From positions 1 through 23,607 of IMG/VR virus record IMGVR_UViG_3300043777_000071: DNA of 23,607 bases. One strand, 5' to 3'. The translations under genes were made by a program, and so were the position numbers. Shown in pieces: positions 1-10,400 of this stretch. This stretch comes from a virus. The stretch's first letter is position 1. Each line of letters begins with the position of its first letter. The notes under the pieces were generated by a model. The model worked only from the letters and a program-made list of their open reading frames with translations, ran no database searches and was not told the origin of the DNA.

Positions 1-1575
1 ACCGCCCAGATTGACCGACGCCGCCGGGTACCAGTCGCCATAGACGCCCGCATTGTCCTGAGTGGTGGAAGCGTCGTCCACGGGAGTGGTGGCGTTGTTA
101 TAGACCACGATGAAAGAGTTCGCCGCCGCGGTGGATTGGAGAAGAATACCGGTGTTGCCGCCGCCAACACTGACGATGAAACTGTCCTTCTGTCCCCAGG
201 TAGACAAACCCACGGAACTGCCGCCGCTGGGTGTGACATTGAGGCGCCACTGGTTGCCATATATCAGGGCCGACCCAGGCGTTGTGCCAACCGTAACCGC
301 CGCGGAAGATTGTGCGTGAACAGCAGGAGCATCGATCTCGTTCGCACTAAAGTATTTACCCGCCGATGGATCATCGACCTGAATTCCGACGAGACCGCCG
401 TTGCACTCTCCAATAAAAAACTTCGTGTTGACGATAACGCCATTAGCGGCGCTGATTCGCAGACAGATACCTTTGCTGCTGTCCACCGCGAGATTGGAGC
501 CACTCACGACACAGACGATACTGCCAATGTCAAACAAGCTGGATGTGCCACCGATGAACGATTCGCCGTTGTTGTTCGTCGGAATGACGTAAATCGCGGA
601 TGCCGTGCCGGTATAAAGGATCTGGCCGCCTTTGAATGTGAAGTTCAGCATGTCGAACGAATCGAACGTCATGCCGTTATTGGCCGGGTTCGACGGATTG
701 AGCAGAAGCGTCACCCCGTCAAGATCATAGCTCGCCTGGTCCGCGGTGGGGATCGCCAATGTCGTGGTGCAGGTGATGCGCGGATAGTCCACGGTGCCAC
801 CACTGGTGATGGAGCCGCCCAGAACTTTCAGGGAAAGGCCATTGGCCTGCGTGTAGGTGATCGCTTCCTGAAGACCCTGCGTCGTGGTGCCGGCGAGGCT
901 GAGAAGGGCGCCGGTCTCGGTGACTACGACCCACGCCGCGCTGGAGGGCGAGCGGAACATGACGACGCGGCCGGGCGCGACCACACTGCTCAACGGTGCG
1001 CCACCCAGCAACGACAAGGCGGTAGCGGTGGTGGACGCCCCCACCACTGGCACCATGGCGGAGGACACCACGACAGACCCGCCGACGGCCGCGGCGGTCG
1101 TGGGTTGACCCGTCGCGTCGAAGTAGAGGAACTGGCTGGCGCGGGCACTGGCGACCGGGAGCGGGGTTGGAAACGGCGGATCGGCCGGGTTGACGACGAT
1201 GGCTCTGGAACCCTCGTCATTGCCCTGCTGGATCAGCATCGTCAGATAGTCGAGCGCACTCTCGATCGCCTGGAACGTCGGTCCCTGGTTGGAGATACTG
1301 GTTGTCTGAATGAGCGGCAGGACACGTTCAATCGTGAGCAGCGTGCCTGACGCGATGGGCGAACCTGTAAGGGGGTAGGTGACCGCCCCGCCCAGAGGGC
1401 TACCGATCCCGGAAATCGTATACTGGGTGGGTAGGAGGACCGTCTGGACGCCCGTGGCAGACGTATAGGTGACAACAGCGTCCGACATGGCCGGGATGAG
1501 GAAATTATAGGCGAAGACCGTCGTGACGCCGTTGCCGTCTACCGTTATCGAGCTGGATGTCGTGCCGATCGTCAT
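1..1575 (-). CDS. Tailspike / tail fibre protein, C-terminus missing at window edge
   Basis: Receptor-binding or capsule-degrading tail protein. The frame is open for 525 codons from ATG at 1575 to the left edge, so the C-terminal part is not seen. Residues 1-120 (start MTIGTTSSSITVDGNG, then FAYNFLIP, ending near LDYLTMLIQQ) look like the virion-attachment domain shared by many podophage tailspikes. A small linker with LSLLGGAPLSS follows near residues 185-200. From about residue 235 (GLQEAITYTQANGLSLKVLGG) the sequence resembles the entry of a right-handed beta-helix, and the rest is Ser/Thr/Gly-rich with short beta-type repeats. The start overlaps the stop of a small upstream ORF as ATGA, and no clear Shine-Dalgarno is visible, so translation may be coupled. 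Any catalytic residues would be in the beta-helix or beyond the edge; I could not assign an enzyme activity. Confidence 0.85.
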   Translation of the reverse strand, partial: MTIGTTSSSITVDGNGVTTVFAYNFLIPAMSDAVVTYTSATGVQTVLLPTQYTISGIGSPLGGAVTYPLTGSPIASGTLLTIERVLPLIQTTSISNQGPTFQAIESALDYLTMLIQQGNDEGSRAIVVNPADPPFPTPLPVASARASQFLYFDATGQPTTAAAVGGSVVVSSAMVPVVGASTTATALSLLGGAPLSSVVAPGRVVMFRSPSSAAWVVVTETGALLSLAGTTTQGLQEAITYTQANGLSLKVLGGSITSGGTVDYPRITCTTTLAIPTADQASYDLDGVTLLLNPSNPANNGMTFDSFDMLNFTFKGGQILYTGTASAIYVIPTNNNGESFIGGTSSLFDIGSIVCVVSGSNLAVDSSKGICLRISAANGVIVNTKFFIGECNGGLVGIQVDDPSAGKYFSANEIDAPAVHAQSSAAVTVGTTPGSALIYGNQWRLNVTPSGGSSVGLSTWGQKDSFIVSVGGGNTGILLQSTAAANSFIVVYNNATTPVDDASTTQDNAGVYGDWYPAASVNLGG

Positions 1576-1757
1576 GCGCGCGGCCGTTTCGGATAGGCCA
1601 GCGACGTTTTAGGGCCGAGCAGACCGGCCCGGGCCTTGTGCTGAATGCCGCGTGGCGGCGCGGCGGAGCTGACACGCGGACGGCGCGGCTGCTTGGGACG
1701 TGGCGGCGCTGGGTGCGGCGCCCGTCCTGGTCTGCGCTGGGTCTGAGTGTCGGACAT
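1572..1757 (-). CDS. Small Arg/Pro-rich protein, unknown function
   Basis: A 61-residue ORF rich in Arg, Pro, Ala and Lys (start MSDTQTQRRPGRAPHPAPPR), with no recognisable domain. Its TGA stop overlaps the tailspike ATG as ATGA, the spacing used throughout this cluster, which is the main reason to think it is real. Against it, no Shine-Dalgarno is visible before the ATG at 1757. The frame is also open further upstream, without a stop, up to the TGA of the giant ejection protein at 1869, and it is in the same frame as that gene. It could therefore be a separate gene, the end of a readthrough product, or a chance open frame in GC-rich DNA. A basic small protein just before a tailspike could be a tail adaptor or chaperone, but nothing in the sequence proves this. 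Confidence 0.4.
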   Translation of the reverse strand: MSDTQTQRRPGRAPHPAPPRPKQPRRPRVSSAAPPRGIQHKARAGLLGPKTSLAYPKRPRA

Positions 1758-1868
1758 AGAGGGTGCACGGCCGCCAATAAAGGATGCCGGGACCAGTGCC
1801 CTGTCAGCGACGTTGCGCCGAGGTGCCGGGAGGCAGTCTATTCTGAGCGGCTTTGGAGGCGCAAGGGG

Positions 1869-4800
1869 TCAGTGAATGGGCGCCGGCTCAGCCGTGAACC
1901 GGTTCTTCCGATTTTGCGTGGCCGTCTGGGGTATCCCCGGGTTCTGCATCATGACGATGCCGCCGGCTACCTCCCTGGTCTGGCGGAGCGTTTCTTCTAT
2001 GACATAGTGCTTCTCGCCGTTCGACCACGATTGGAATTGCGGCGAGTTGACGATTGTATCGAGCCGCATTTTCAGCATGCGTCCGGCGATCCGGCTGAAG
2101 TCGTCGTACTGCTGATCGGTGAGCGGCACGTTGCGAATTTCGCGCTTTGGTTGCGCCACACCGATGCCGAGATTGAGCAGCGCCTGATTGACCGGGTCAT
2201 GGCTGATTCTGTTGACGTAGATGGCGGTCAGACCGGGCGAGATCAGAGCGTCGCGGCTGGGCGACATTTCGCCCCAGATATCGCGGCGCGCATACAAGTC
2301 TTCAGATAGTCCCGGCGTATGGGCGCGAATGGTATCCAAAAGGTCCCGCGCCTGGCGCGTGTAGGGGTCCGTGGCACGTGCCGCCTGCGCCATACCCACC
2401 GAGTAAGGCATGAAAGAAGACAAAAAGTTACGCACGTAGGATGCACCGTAGCGATCGGACTCCGTGACCGCCCGGATGAGGTCCGCTGGCCCGCGCATGA
2501 AACTCTCATCCAGAATGTTCTGCGTGAAGGCGTGCATGATCGCACCCGCGGCGCCGGTCCCATCTGCTTCGCTGATATTATGCGACACATCGTAGAAGTC
2601 GGCGGAAATGCTCAGCAGCATACCCAGTGGCCCCAGACGGTGAATGTCGTAGTTCAGATCGCCGATTCTCACACTGTGCGGCATATAGCCATTCTCGTAC
2701 CACACCGCGCGTTTGGCGGGATCGACCGGGCCGGACCCCGACACGAGGCCCTCGGCCGCCAGACCGCCGAAGGTGATAGCGAGTGTGGTGCCGACAACCA
2801 TCTTCGCCTGCGCCATATCCTGCGCGACGTTGCCGTGCAGCCCCATCAGGTCCTCTCTTACCTGGCGCGACAGGAAACCGAGCGCCGTGCGCTGTATGAG
2901 GGCCTGGTTCATGATGTTGCCAGCGATATGAGCGAACGGGTTGATGAACTTCAGGATCGGCACCTCGCCTATGCCGGGCACATTATAATTCTCGTTGAAG
3001 AACTTTGAGATTTGCTGTGTGAGTTTGCCGCCTTGCCCCATGAGAGTGAGGTCCGTGGACTTCGCGACAGCGCCCTCCATCATCTCCTGTGTCGGGTTCT
3101 GGCGTAGATCGGCGACCCGCGCGCTGAGGGCGGCACCCGCGAGGCCCTCATCCGCCGCCTGACGATAGGCCAGCGCGTTGATCTCCATGGAGTAGTTCAC
3201 GGCGCGGAAGCCGCTATGAATCGCCGCGACGTTGCGGCTCGGCAACCGCGCCAGAGTGCCGAGAGGAAGGACCGTCGCACCTTTATAGGCGATGTCCGGG
3301 ATTTTACCCGTCAGGCTGTAGACGGGGCCGATCGTAGGTGCGCCCTCCGTGCCGCCTGCTTTAATGAGTTCTCCCGTCGCCACCAGACCATCGCGCATAC
3401 CCTGCACCATGCCGTAAATATCCGCGCCGACTTCATGCCAGGTCACGGGCGCGTTGGTCATGCTGCGCGGGGTGACGAGGTTCGGTTCTCCACTGACGCC
3501 GCGTAGCAGTGTGCGGGCATCTTCGCCGGGCAGAAGGGTCGTGGCGCCGGTCTTATAGGCTTCCAGAACCGCCTGCGCGGCGGCCGGCGCCTCTCGCACG
3601 GCGGCACTGAACTGCGCGCCGACTTCGCCAAGTCTGACACGGGTACCTTCACGACCGGCACCTGATTTAATCGCGCCCAGCGCCCATGCAACGCCTGTCT
3701 CAGGACCGGCCTTCAACGATGCCAGAATAGCGTTGCCGATGACGTAGGTGGTGTGGGTCGCGGTGCCCGAGATCAGGCCGTTGATCCAGTACTCCATGAG
3801 CATGGTGCCGAAGTTTCGGTTGTTCGACGATTTGATGAACTGCGCGATTTTGCCCGGCGTGTCCAAATTCGCACCCAAACGTGCGATCATCTTGGTCTGG
3901 AACAAGCTGCGTCCCGTGTTGTCGGTGAGGAGTTTGTTTATGTCTTTGACTTTATCCCAGCCCTCCATGTTGCGGAAGGCCATACCTGTCGTACGGCCGC
4001 TCGCCGTGGTGACGCCGGATAGTACTGAATACATCATGTCGAAACGAATCGTTTCCATGGACGATTTCACCGCGGCTTCATCGCTGTCCGTGTCGCGCAC
4101 TTCTTTCCATAGATTGGAAACCGTTTCGGCCTGAGCCCTGACCGCGCGACGCAATGCCTGGACTTTCGCTTCCATTTTGTACATGCCGCCGAAGATCGTA
4201 TTCAGTTTGTTGATGTCGATGGTCTTCGGGTCGATGTAGAACGTGTCAGCGTTCTTTAGCATGTCGCCCATGGTGGCGGGGCCACTCCCTCCCACGACCT
4301 CGGCGGATTCATTGATGGCGTTGATGAAGTCCTGAACGGATGTAATGTTCTCCGCTCTTACGTTGCCGTCTTTGCCGACGAGGATGGACTCAGTGGGCTG
4401 GATGACATCGGCTGGAGTGGGGGCGAGCTGTTCAGGCCCAGTACCCGCTCCAGCATTGGGTCGGCGCTCTGGTCCTGCTGCTCGGCCTGATACGCCAGGC
4501 CCTTTTGCCGGAGCTTCACTTCCGCTCGGGCCGACCGCGCCGCGTTCCGCGCTACCTGCGCCGCCTGTGGACTGAGCGCCGGGTTGCTCGCCGCCTTCTG
4601 CCACTGCTCCGCTTCCTGCTGCGCCAGTGCCAGTTTCTGTTGTGGATTCAGCGGCTCCTGCTGATCTTGCGAGTTCATCGGCGATCTCCGGCGGCATGGC
4701 CGCGATTTGAGTGGTGCGTTCCGCCGCGATGCGATCCGCGACCGCTTCAGCTTGCTGCGGCGGTGTTTCTTTCGCATCCGCTTCGTGGATGGCGGCGAGG

Positions 4801-7316
4801 GATGGCTGCGTTTCGCGCGTCTCGCCATGCACGGTGCGATTCGGTTCCGTGGCCAGCATACGGTCCAAGACGCCCCTCATATTGTCACTGATCGGCACGC
4901 CGAGGCTCTTTATGGACTGGTAGATTTTCGTGAGCCAATCTTTGAACTGTTCAAAGACGCGCGCCAGACTTATGGACGGTGCCACACCCTCACGCAGATA
5001 TTGCTCAACCCATGTGGCGAACGTTTCGTGTGCTTTGCGGCGAACTCTCAGTTGCTTGCGCCCATTCCCGCTGTAGAGGATGTCTTCGTTCGATTGCACC
5101 TTCAATGCTTGCCGCAAGATATCGGCGTCGTCTCTGAGCGAGTTCGGCGCGTCGGGGTGCTCCGACCACCGCAACATCATCTCTAGCCAGTGATGGGCGG
5201 TCTCGTGCATGAAGGTAGAAGCGTCTGCGTCTTTCGAGAACGTGATGATGGCGCGGGCATCCGCACTTCCCGTGTTGATGCGGCCACGCATCTCCTGGCT
5301 CAACGTCGAAGTCTCTCCCTTCGCCGCCGCCATCTGCTCTGCCTGCCAATCGGCGAGCGCGATCATCTCTTTGTTCTGAATATCACGGACGCGTTTCGCA
5401 CCTTTCGGCGTTTCCGCGTTGATGCCTTCTTCACGCGCGATGGCGGCGAAGTCGCGGATCACGGGGCGTTCGCCTGGACCTGTCGTGGCGACAGCGGGTT
5501 CTTCTTCAACCGGCTTCGTGCTTTCGACGAAGCGTTCCGCGCGCTGCCGCCAGGTTTCTCCGGGACGCAAAGGCTCTTTCGTGCCGGTAGACAGCATATT
5601 CTTGTAGTCTTCGTCCGGCGCGCGGCGCGCGTCGAGTTCCGACAAAGTTTTTTCCGGATCGGTCAGTCCGCGCGATGCGCGTGGTGCGCCGCGTACAGTC
5701 GCCGCGTTCGTCCGGTACAAATCTTCAGGCGTCCCGAGTTTGCCCTCGAAACGCCGTGACATTGTTTCGTAGAAATGCGCTTCCATCGTGGCGTTTGCCA
5801 CTGCTTCATCGTGCGGCATCCCCGCCGCTTCGAGTTTCGGCACGCGATCCGCGATGATCGCGGCTTTGGGGTCAACCGCTGGGGCGGTAGTTTCACTCGG
5901 CGCATTTGTTTCAGCGTTTGCTGAAGTAGTTTCTTCCGCTGAAACCTGCTGCGCAGGAGGCGCCTCTGCCTCTGGGGGTGCTTCTTCTATCTGCCCGCCC
6001 GCATCCGCCGCCCGGCGTCGCGCCGCACGAATCTCCGGCGCCAGGTCCCATAGTGCGTGTTCCGTGTCGAGCAAATGCCGCCGCGCCAGAGCGATGTCGG
6101 GCGTGTCTTCGTGCTCCTCCGAAGCCCACGCCTGTTGACGCCGCTCCATCTCCGCGCGCTCTTCCGCGAGCGAAGACAGTTCCGCTCTGAAGCCACGTGC
6201 GGCGGGGCCATTGGGGTTGGCGTTGCGGAGCGCTTCCTCCGCAGCGTATTGACGCGCGTTCAAGTCATTAAATGTGTCCTCGGTCGGGTTGCTCTGCTCC
6301 TGGATAAACGCGATCAGGTCATCACGCTGGGTGAGCAGCTCGTCATTGCGCTGAAACACCTCTGGGTTCATACGGCGCGCGAGGTGGTCCAGGTCTGGCT
6401 CCGGCGGTTTGCCGAGCAACGCATCCTCATTCGCCGCCATGGTGTGCGCGGTGGCGCGGCTTGCCTCACTTTGCTCCGTGCCGCCCATGAATGTCGATTC
6501 AGTGATGCCAGGCCCCATCACACCCATATCCGCGGCCTGCGCGACCGTGGGATGGGTTTCGATATCGCGGTAAGCGCCGAACAGACCCGCACCTGTGCCG
6601 GTCAGATAGTCTCCGAGACGTGTTGGCTTATTGAAGATGAGTCCAAAGCCCGTGGACACGCCGATCTTCGCCCAGTTCGGTGTTTCTCCGTTCCACTCCT
6701 CCTGGCCCAGCTCCATTCCACCCATCGCCGCGCCGCCAAAGATACGTCCGGTGGCTGGGTTCGCCATGATGCGTTGAAACGTCGTGGCGTTTTCGGGAAG
6801 GTTCGCGACTTTCGCTGTAATCGCGCCCGGACTCATGGTCAGAGCATACGGTACCAGGCCGCCGATGAATGATGCGTAAGGATGCTGTTCTTCCTGAAGC
6901 CGTTGATAGCGATCGGATTGTCCGAGAGCGTCCTGCCAGGAGTCAGGCGCCTGATGCACGGCCCAGTCCTGCGCACCTTCCGTGGCGTACGATCCCGCGA
7001 TAAACCCGCCGATACCGCCGATCAGACCGCCGACCGTGGCACCAACAGGGCCGCCAAACGCGCCGATCGTGGCGCCTGCTTCCGCGCCGGCGCCCGCCGC
7101 CGCCATACCACCCATGGTGGGAAGCACCCCACGTACGGCGTGGCTGACAAAGGCGCCTGTGGTGGATGTCGATGTGGGGTCTACATCTGGAAATGAATCG
7201 AAACGGTTGACGTGCGTGGTGCTCTGTGAATCGGGCGCGGGTACTTCGTTGATCGCGGGATCGTACGCATCGAATCTGTTCGTGCGTGGAGGAGAGGCAC
7301 TCGACGAATCACTCAC
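1869..7316 (-). CDS. Giant internal virion (ejection) protein with zincin-like metallopeptidase domain
   Basis: An 1815-residue protein that probably enters the host with the DNA and helps form the trans-envelope conduit, in the place of T7 gp15/gp16. The N-terminus has two copies of an NRFD motif (residues 13-16 and 37-40). A glycine-zipper-like hydrophobic stretch follows at about 65-108. Residues 300-480 are charged and helical, with an Ala/Pro/Glu linker near 440-480. A zincin signature HETAH sits at 704-708, with a second HE at 763-764 as a possible further ligand and a helical region to about 820. A Gly/Ala/Ser-rich linker spans about 885-965. The C-terminal 800 residues are mostly helical with several hydrophobic segments. 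The start is GTG at 7316, overlapping an upstream TGA as GTGA; no closer ATG fits. The HExxH domain is common in very large phage polyproteins, but its substrate is unknown. Confidence 0.85.
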   Translation of the reverse strand: MSDSSSASPPRTNRFDAYDPAINEVPAPDSQSTTHVNRFDSFPDVDPTSTSTTGAFVSHAVRGVLPTMGGMAAAGAGAEAGATIGAFGGPVGATVGGLIGGIGGFIAGSYATEGAQDWAVHQAPDSWQDALGQSDRYQRLQEEQHPYASFIGGLVPYALTMSPGAITAKVANLPENATTFQRIMANPATGRIFGGAAMGGMELGQEEWNGETPNWAKIGVSTGFGLIFNKPTRLGDYLTGTGAGLFGAYRDIETHPTVAQAADMGVMGPGITESTFMGGTEQSEASRATAHTMAANEDALLGKPPEPDLDHLARRMNPEVFQRNDELLTQRDDLIAFIQEQSNPTEDTFNDLNARQYAAEEALRNANPNGPAARGFRAELSSLAEERAEMERRQQAWASEEHEDTPDIALARRHLLDTEHALWDLAPEIRAARRRAADAGGQIEEAPPEAEAPPAQQVSAEETTSANAETNAPSETTAPAVDPKAAIIADRVPKLEAAGMPHDEAVANATMEAHFYETMSRRFEGKLGTPEDLYRTNAATVRGAPRASRGLTDPEKTLSELDARRAPDEDYKNMLSTGTKEPLRPGETWRQRAERFVESTKPVEEEPAVATTGPGERPVIRDFAAIAREEGINAETPKGAKRVRDIQNKEMIALADWQAEQMAAAKGETSTLSQEMRGRINTGSADARAIITFSKDADASTFMHETAHHWLEMMLRWSEHPDAPNSLRDDADILRQALKVQSNEDILYSGNGRKQLRVRRKAHETFATWVEQYLREGVAPSISLARVFEQFKDWLTKIYQSIKSLGVPISDNMRGVLDRMLATEPNRTVHGETRETQPSLAAIHEADAKETPPQQAEAVADRIAAERTTQIAAMPPEIADELARSAGAAESTTETGTGAAGSGAVAEGGEQPGAQSTGGAGSAERGAVGPSGSEAPAKGPGVSGRAAGPERRPNAGAGTGPEQLAPTPADVIQPTESILVGKDGNVRAENITSVQDFINAINESAEVVGGSGPATMGDMLKNADTFYIDPKTIDINKLNTIFGGMYKMEAKVQALRRAVRAQAETVSNLWKEVRDTDSDEAAVKSSMETIRFDMMYSVLSGVTTASGRTTGMAFRNMEGWDKVKDINKLLTDNTGRSLFQTKMIARLGANLDTPGKIAQFIKSSNNRNFGTMLMEYWINGLISGTATHTTYVIGNAILASLKAGPETGVAWALGAIKSGAGREGTRVRLGEVGAQFSAAVREAPAAAQAVLEAYKTGATTLLPGEDARTLLRGVSGEPNLVTPRSMTNAPVTWHEVGADIYGMVQGMRDGLVATGELIKAGGTEGAPTIGPVYSLTGKIPDIAYKGATVLPLGTLARLPSRNVAAIHSGFRAVNYSMEINALAYRQAADEGLAGAALSARVADLRQNPTQEMMEGAVAKSTDLTLMGQGGKLTQQISKFFNENYNVPGIGEVPILKFINPFAHIAGNIMNQALIQRTALGFLSRQVREDLMGLHGNVAQDMAQAKMVVGTTLAITFGGLAAEGLVSGSGPVDPAKRAVWYENGYMPHSVRIGDLNYDIHRLGPLGMLLSISADFYDVSHNISEADGTGAAGAIMHAFTQNILDESFMRGPADLIRAVTESDRYGASYVRNFLSSFMPYSVGMAQAARATDPYTRQARDLLDTIRAHTPGLSEDLYARRDIWGEMSPSRDALISPGLTAIYVNRISHDPVNQALLNLGIGVAQPKREIRNVPLTDQQYDDFSRIAGRMLKMRLDTIVNSPQFQSWSNGEKHYVIEETLRQTREVAGGIVMMQNPGIPQTATQNRKNRFTAEPAPIH

Positions 7317-7480
7317 GGCTTGTTCTCGTGATGGTAGCGGTGTCCGGCGGCATCCTTCTTCGGAATGTCAGGGAGAGAGGGCAACGTAATGTTAGGCAGT
7401 TGCGCGCCCTCGACCGGAGCGCCAGAGATGTCAGCACCTTCTTCGCCGAACTGCTCAACCGCGCCGCGGAAGGCTTCACC
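7313..7480 (-). other. Open frame without start codon between two ejection genes; possible -1 frameshift extension
   Basis: After the stop of the transglycosylase gene (TGA at 7476-7478), the -1 frame reads 55 codons with protein-like composition (GEAFRGAVEQFGEEG, later LPNITLPSLPDIPKKDAAG). It ends in a TGA that overlaps the GTG start of the giant ejection gene as GTGA. No ATG, GTG or TTG lies in this frame before about codon 33. An ATG at 7482-7480 is in another frame and gives a much less convincing Arg/Ser-rich peptide. The stretch may be a C-terminal extension reached by a -1 frameshift, a coupled small gene with a rare start, or the result of a sequencing indel. I see no textbook slippery heptamer at the junction. 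Confidence 0.4.
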
Positions 7481-10400
7481 ATAGTGGTGCGTCAGGCCGT
7501 GTGGGCCGGTTAATCGGCTCGCGTGGGGTGTAGCCCCGCGCTGATGCAGCAGCGGTTGTCGTCGCATTAGGTGCTCCAGGTTGCGCCGCCGTCGCCGTGC
7601 CGCGCAGTGTATCAATCACGTGCTGCGCATCCAGACCCATGTTCCTTCCAAACTTCGCGTTGAAGTCCTGAATGGCGCCGTCGTGCTCTTTCGGATCGTT
7701 GGCATCCTGGAGCAACTGGCCAAGAACGCCAGCCCAGGCAGAGTGCTGCCATGTTTTACCGTTGGATGTAGGTAGTTGATCCATGAGAACTTCCCAGCCG
7801 TGCTGAGTAGCGCCTTTCGGTGCTGGCGGCAACGGCGTTCCTGGCTTCTCGGGCTGCGTCGCGGATGTTTCACCGAGCGCCGCCAGTCTGTCTTTCGCCA
7901 TCTGCGACGTAGTGCGCAGACCCTGGAGCATCTTATCGACGTTGTCGCGGCTCAGATAAGCATCCACCTTGCTCTGATCCCCCGTATTCATCGCGGCGTC
8001 AAGCCCGCGCCGGAACTTTGGCAGGAACTGGGAGTTGTAGAGGTCTTCGCCGACCGGATCACGCAGACCCATGCCATAAGGCAGCGGCTGGTCTGAGGGC
8101 GTCGCGCCCTGAAATAACAGATGGTCCTTAGCATAGTGTTGTAAGCCGTCCGCGATGACGTTGGATGATTGCTTGTCAGGGTCTTTATGCGATGCGGTGT
8201 AGATGCCGGACAGTTCTTTGATCTCATTCAACGGAAGATCACCGCCATTTGGCGTGCCGCGTTTCACCAGATCGCCGAGATTGTTGATGTGGTCCGGTGA
8301 TGTGGGATCAAGAATGTCGTGGTATGCTTTGGTGAAGCCGGGGGAGTAGCCATACAAAGGCCCTTTCCCGGCTTGCTGCATCTGATGCTCTGCGAACTCA
8401 GTAAGCGTTTTCTTCACTTCGCCACCGCCAGGCCCTGCCAGAGCTGGGTTGTTGAAGATCATTTTACCCGCATCAAAGGGTGGCGCGTTCGACCCTGATG
8501 CCAGACTGCTATACAAAGACGTAATCACATCGTTGGCCGCGGTGTCCAGATTCTCCTTCTGCGCCCTCTGTGCTTCCGCGATTGAGTGCTGCTGAAGCAT
8601 GATATTGAACTGCATGTCCTGCTTCACGGCTTCCATGGCGCGGTGCTGCATTGCCAGGTTGCCCGGCCAACGCTGCGCTGCCTCCGCTTCCTTCTCCGCG
8701 TAACGTTGCGCCAGCATACCATACGCCTGCGGGGTATGGAGCGGCGATGTTGGCATCGTCGCGGCGGACTGTTGCGGCGGCACGGAGCCACCAGCCGCTG
8801 GCGTGTAGCCCGCGGGTTGGAGCGCGGCGACCGCGGGGGCTGAGTCTGACTGCTGGCGAATGAAGTTGGCGGTGTCCTTCTCCATGAAATTGTGCATCTG
8901 CGCGTAGCGTGCGTCCGCCGCATCGGCGGTGGCGTAGGCTGGCCAGTTCTGCCACCCTTGTGCGCCCGCGCGCTTCGCGGCGTCGTCCGGCGACAGCGTC
9001 TTGCCGTCCCACACCAGGGGAATGTTGTAGAACAGCCCGTCATGTCCGACCACAGCCTGAAGCACCGTGGAGATGTCGCCGTTCGGCTGAGTGACCTTCC
9101 CGTCGCCACTCAGATTGTCCAGATGGTGCTGGTAGAGGTTCTGCTCCTGCGGCGTCATGTTGAGCGTGGACATCGCCGCGCTGAAGTTGTTGGAGTATCT
9201 GGTCGGCGGCGGCGCGATGCTAAAGCCGCGGGTACGGAGCATGGCCATGGCATCGGTGGACGACATTGTCGTGCCCGACACACCTGCTTCGCGCGCCTTT
9301 CGCGCGTAAACGTCCTGCCAATGCTGAAGGAACTGGCCGACCGTCATGTCGGCTGTGCCGCCATTGCTGGTGATGTTGGCCAACGCGTGCGGGACGCCGG
9401 CCGCGGCCAGTGCATTCGCCGCGTTGGCGTTCGGGTCGGCCTGCAACAACACAGGGCCTCCCTTCACGCCCTGCTGATGCACCACATAAGTCTGCCACCC
9501 CTGTGCGGGATAGCCGACTGTCTGCGAAGCCACGTCGTACGCCTGCTTCAGAAATACAACACCTTTGTTGGTCTGTTCCGTCAGACTGTCACCTGGGTGC
9601 ATCCCCACGCTGATCTTTTCCGCATCGCCCAACTGATAAGGGTTGTTGCGCGCACCCATGTTAGCGCCTGTGCCGCTCTCAATCTGGGCGATCGTACGGG
9701 CCTGATCCTCCGGCATACCAATGCGCGCCGCCGCGGGGCCAATCGCGCCAGAGACTTCGGGGTTAGCGGCGCGTGGCCCGGCGAGCGGCGCTGGCGCGGG
9801 GCCGTTCACAAACGAGTTAATATCCTGCCCCTCCTGAACGCCCTTCAGATGTGACTCAAGTTGATTGAGCACGCTGGGTTCGAGATGATCTTTAACCAAT
9901 GAAGGTTTTTGCGGGTCGCCGGGCATTCCAGGCAGGACAGGGAGCACACCCGTATCGAGCCATGTCGCGGCTTTTTGCGCCCCATTGATCGGGTCCTTCG
10001 CCTCAATCGCCTGCACTCGCGCTACAATCGCTTTCTGGTTGGCCATCTCCAGGGCGTTGGCGACAATTTTAGGGTCACCAGCATTACCCTGTAACTGTAC
10101 CTCTTGATAAGCATGGAGCAGCCAATCCGCTCGATTGTTATTGAAGTTCTGTTCTGCTTCCGGCGTGATGTCGCCGGCGTTCGCACCAATGGCGCGCTCC
10201 GCGGTCTGCTGCCCCGCGACATTAACGGACTGCCCATAAATGTTTTGCTGCCGGATGAAATGCGAGCGGATTGAATCCAGCGTGTACATCTGCAAACGAC
10301 GCGAAGATTCCGCGAACTGAATTTGCTGCGCCCGGTTCAGACCAGAGGCGATGCTTTGCCGTGCCTGTTCGACCGCGGCTTCGACGGCGGGTTGCGCGGT

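Noticed and set aside
136-1350. Long plus-strand open frame (404 codons) opposite the tailspike
   Set aside because: Arg/Asp-rich, low-quality composition with no domain, lying exactly opposite a recognisable tailspike frame; typical antisense shadow in GC-rich DNA.
1-1575. Diversity-generating retroelement as in BPP-1
   Set aside because: No reverse transcriptase or template repeat is visible in the window, and the tailspike is not of the Mtd C-type lectin kind in the part seen. It could lie beyond the left edge.
1505-1777. 90-codon minus-strand ORF overlapping the small Arg/Pro-rich ORF
   Set aside because: It overlaps the tailspike N-terminus by about 70 bases in another frame and lacks the ATGA junction.
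7430-7482. ATG at 7482 as the start of a small gene before the giant ejection gene
   Set aside because: Its frame gives an Arg/Ser-rich peptide of poor coding quality, while another frame in the same stretch looks protein-like and has the GTGA junction.
8892-9854. Plus-strand open frame of 320 codons opposite the transglycosylase gene
   Set aside because: His/Arg/Val-rich with no recognisable motif, wholly antisense to a well-supported gene.
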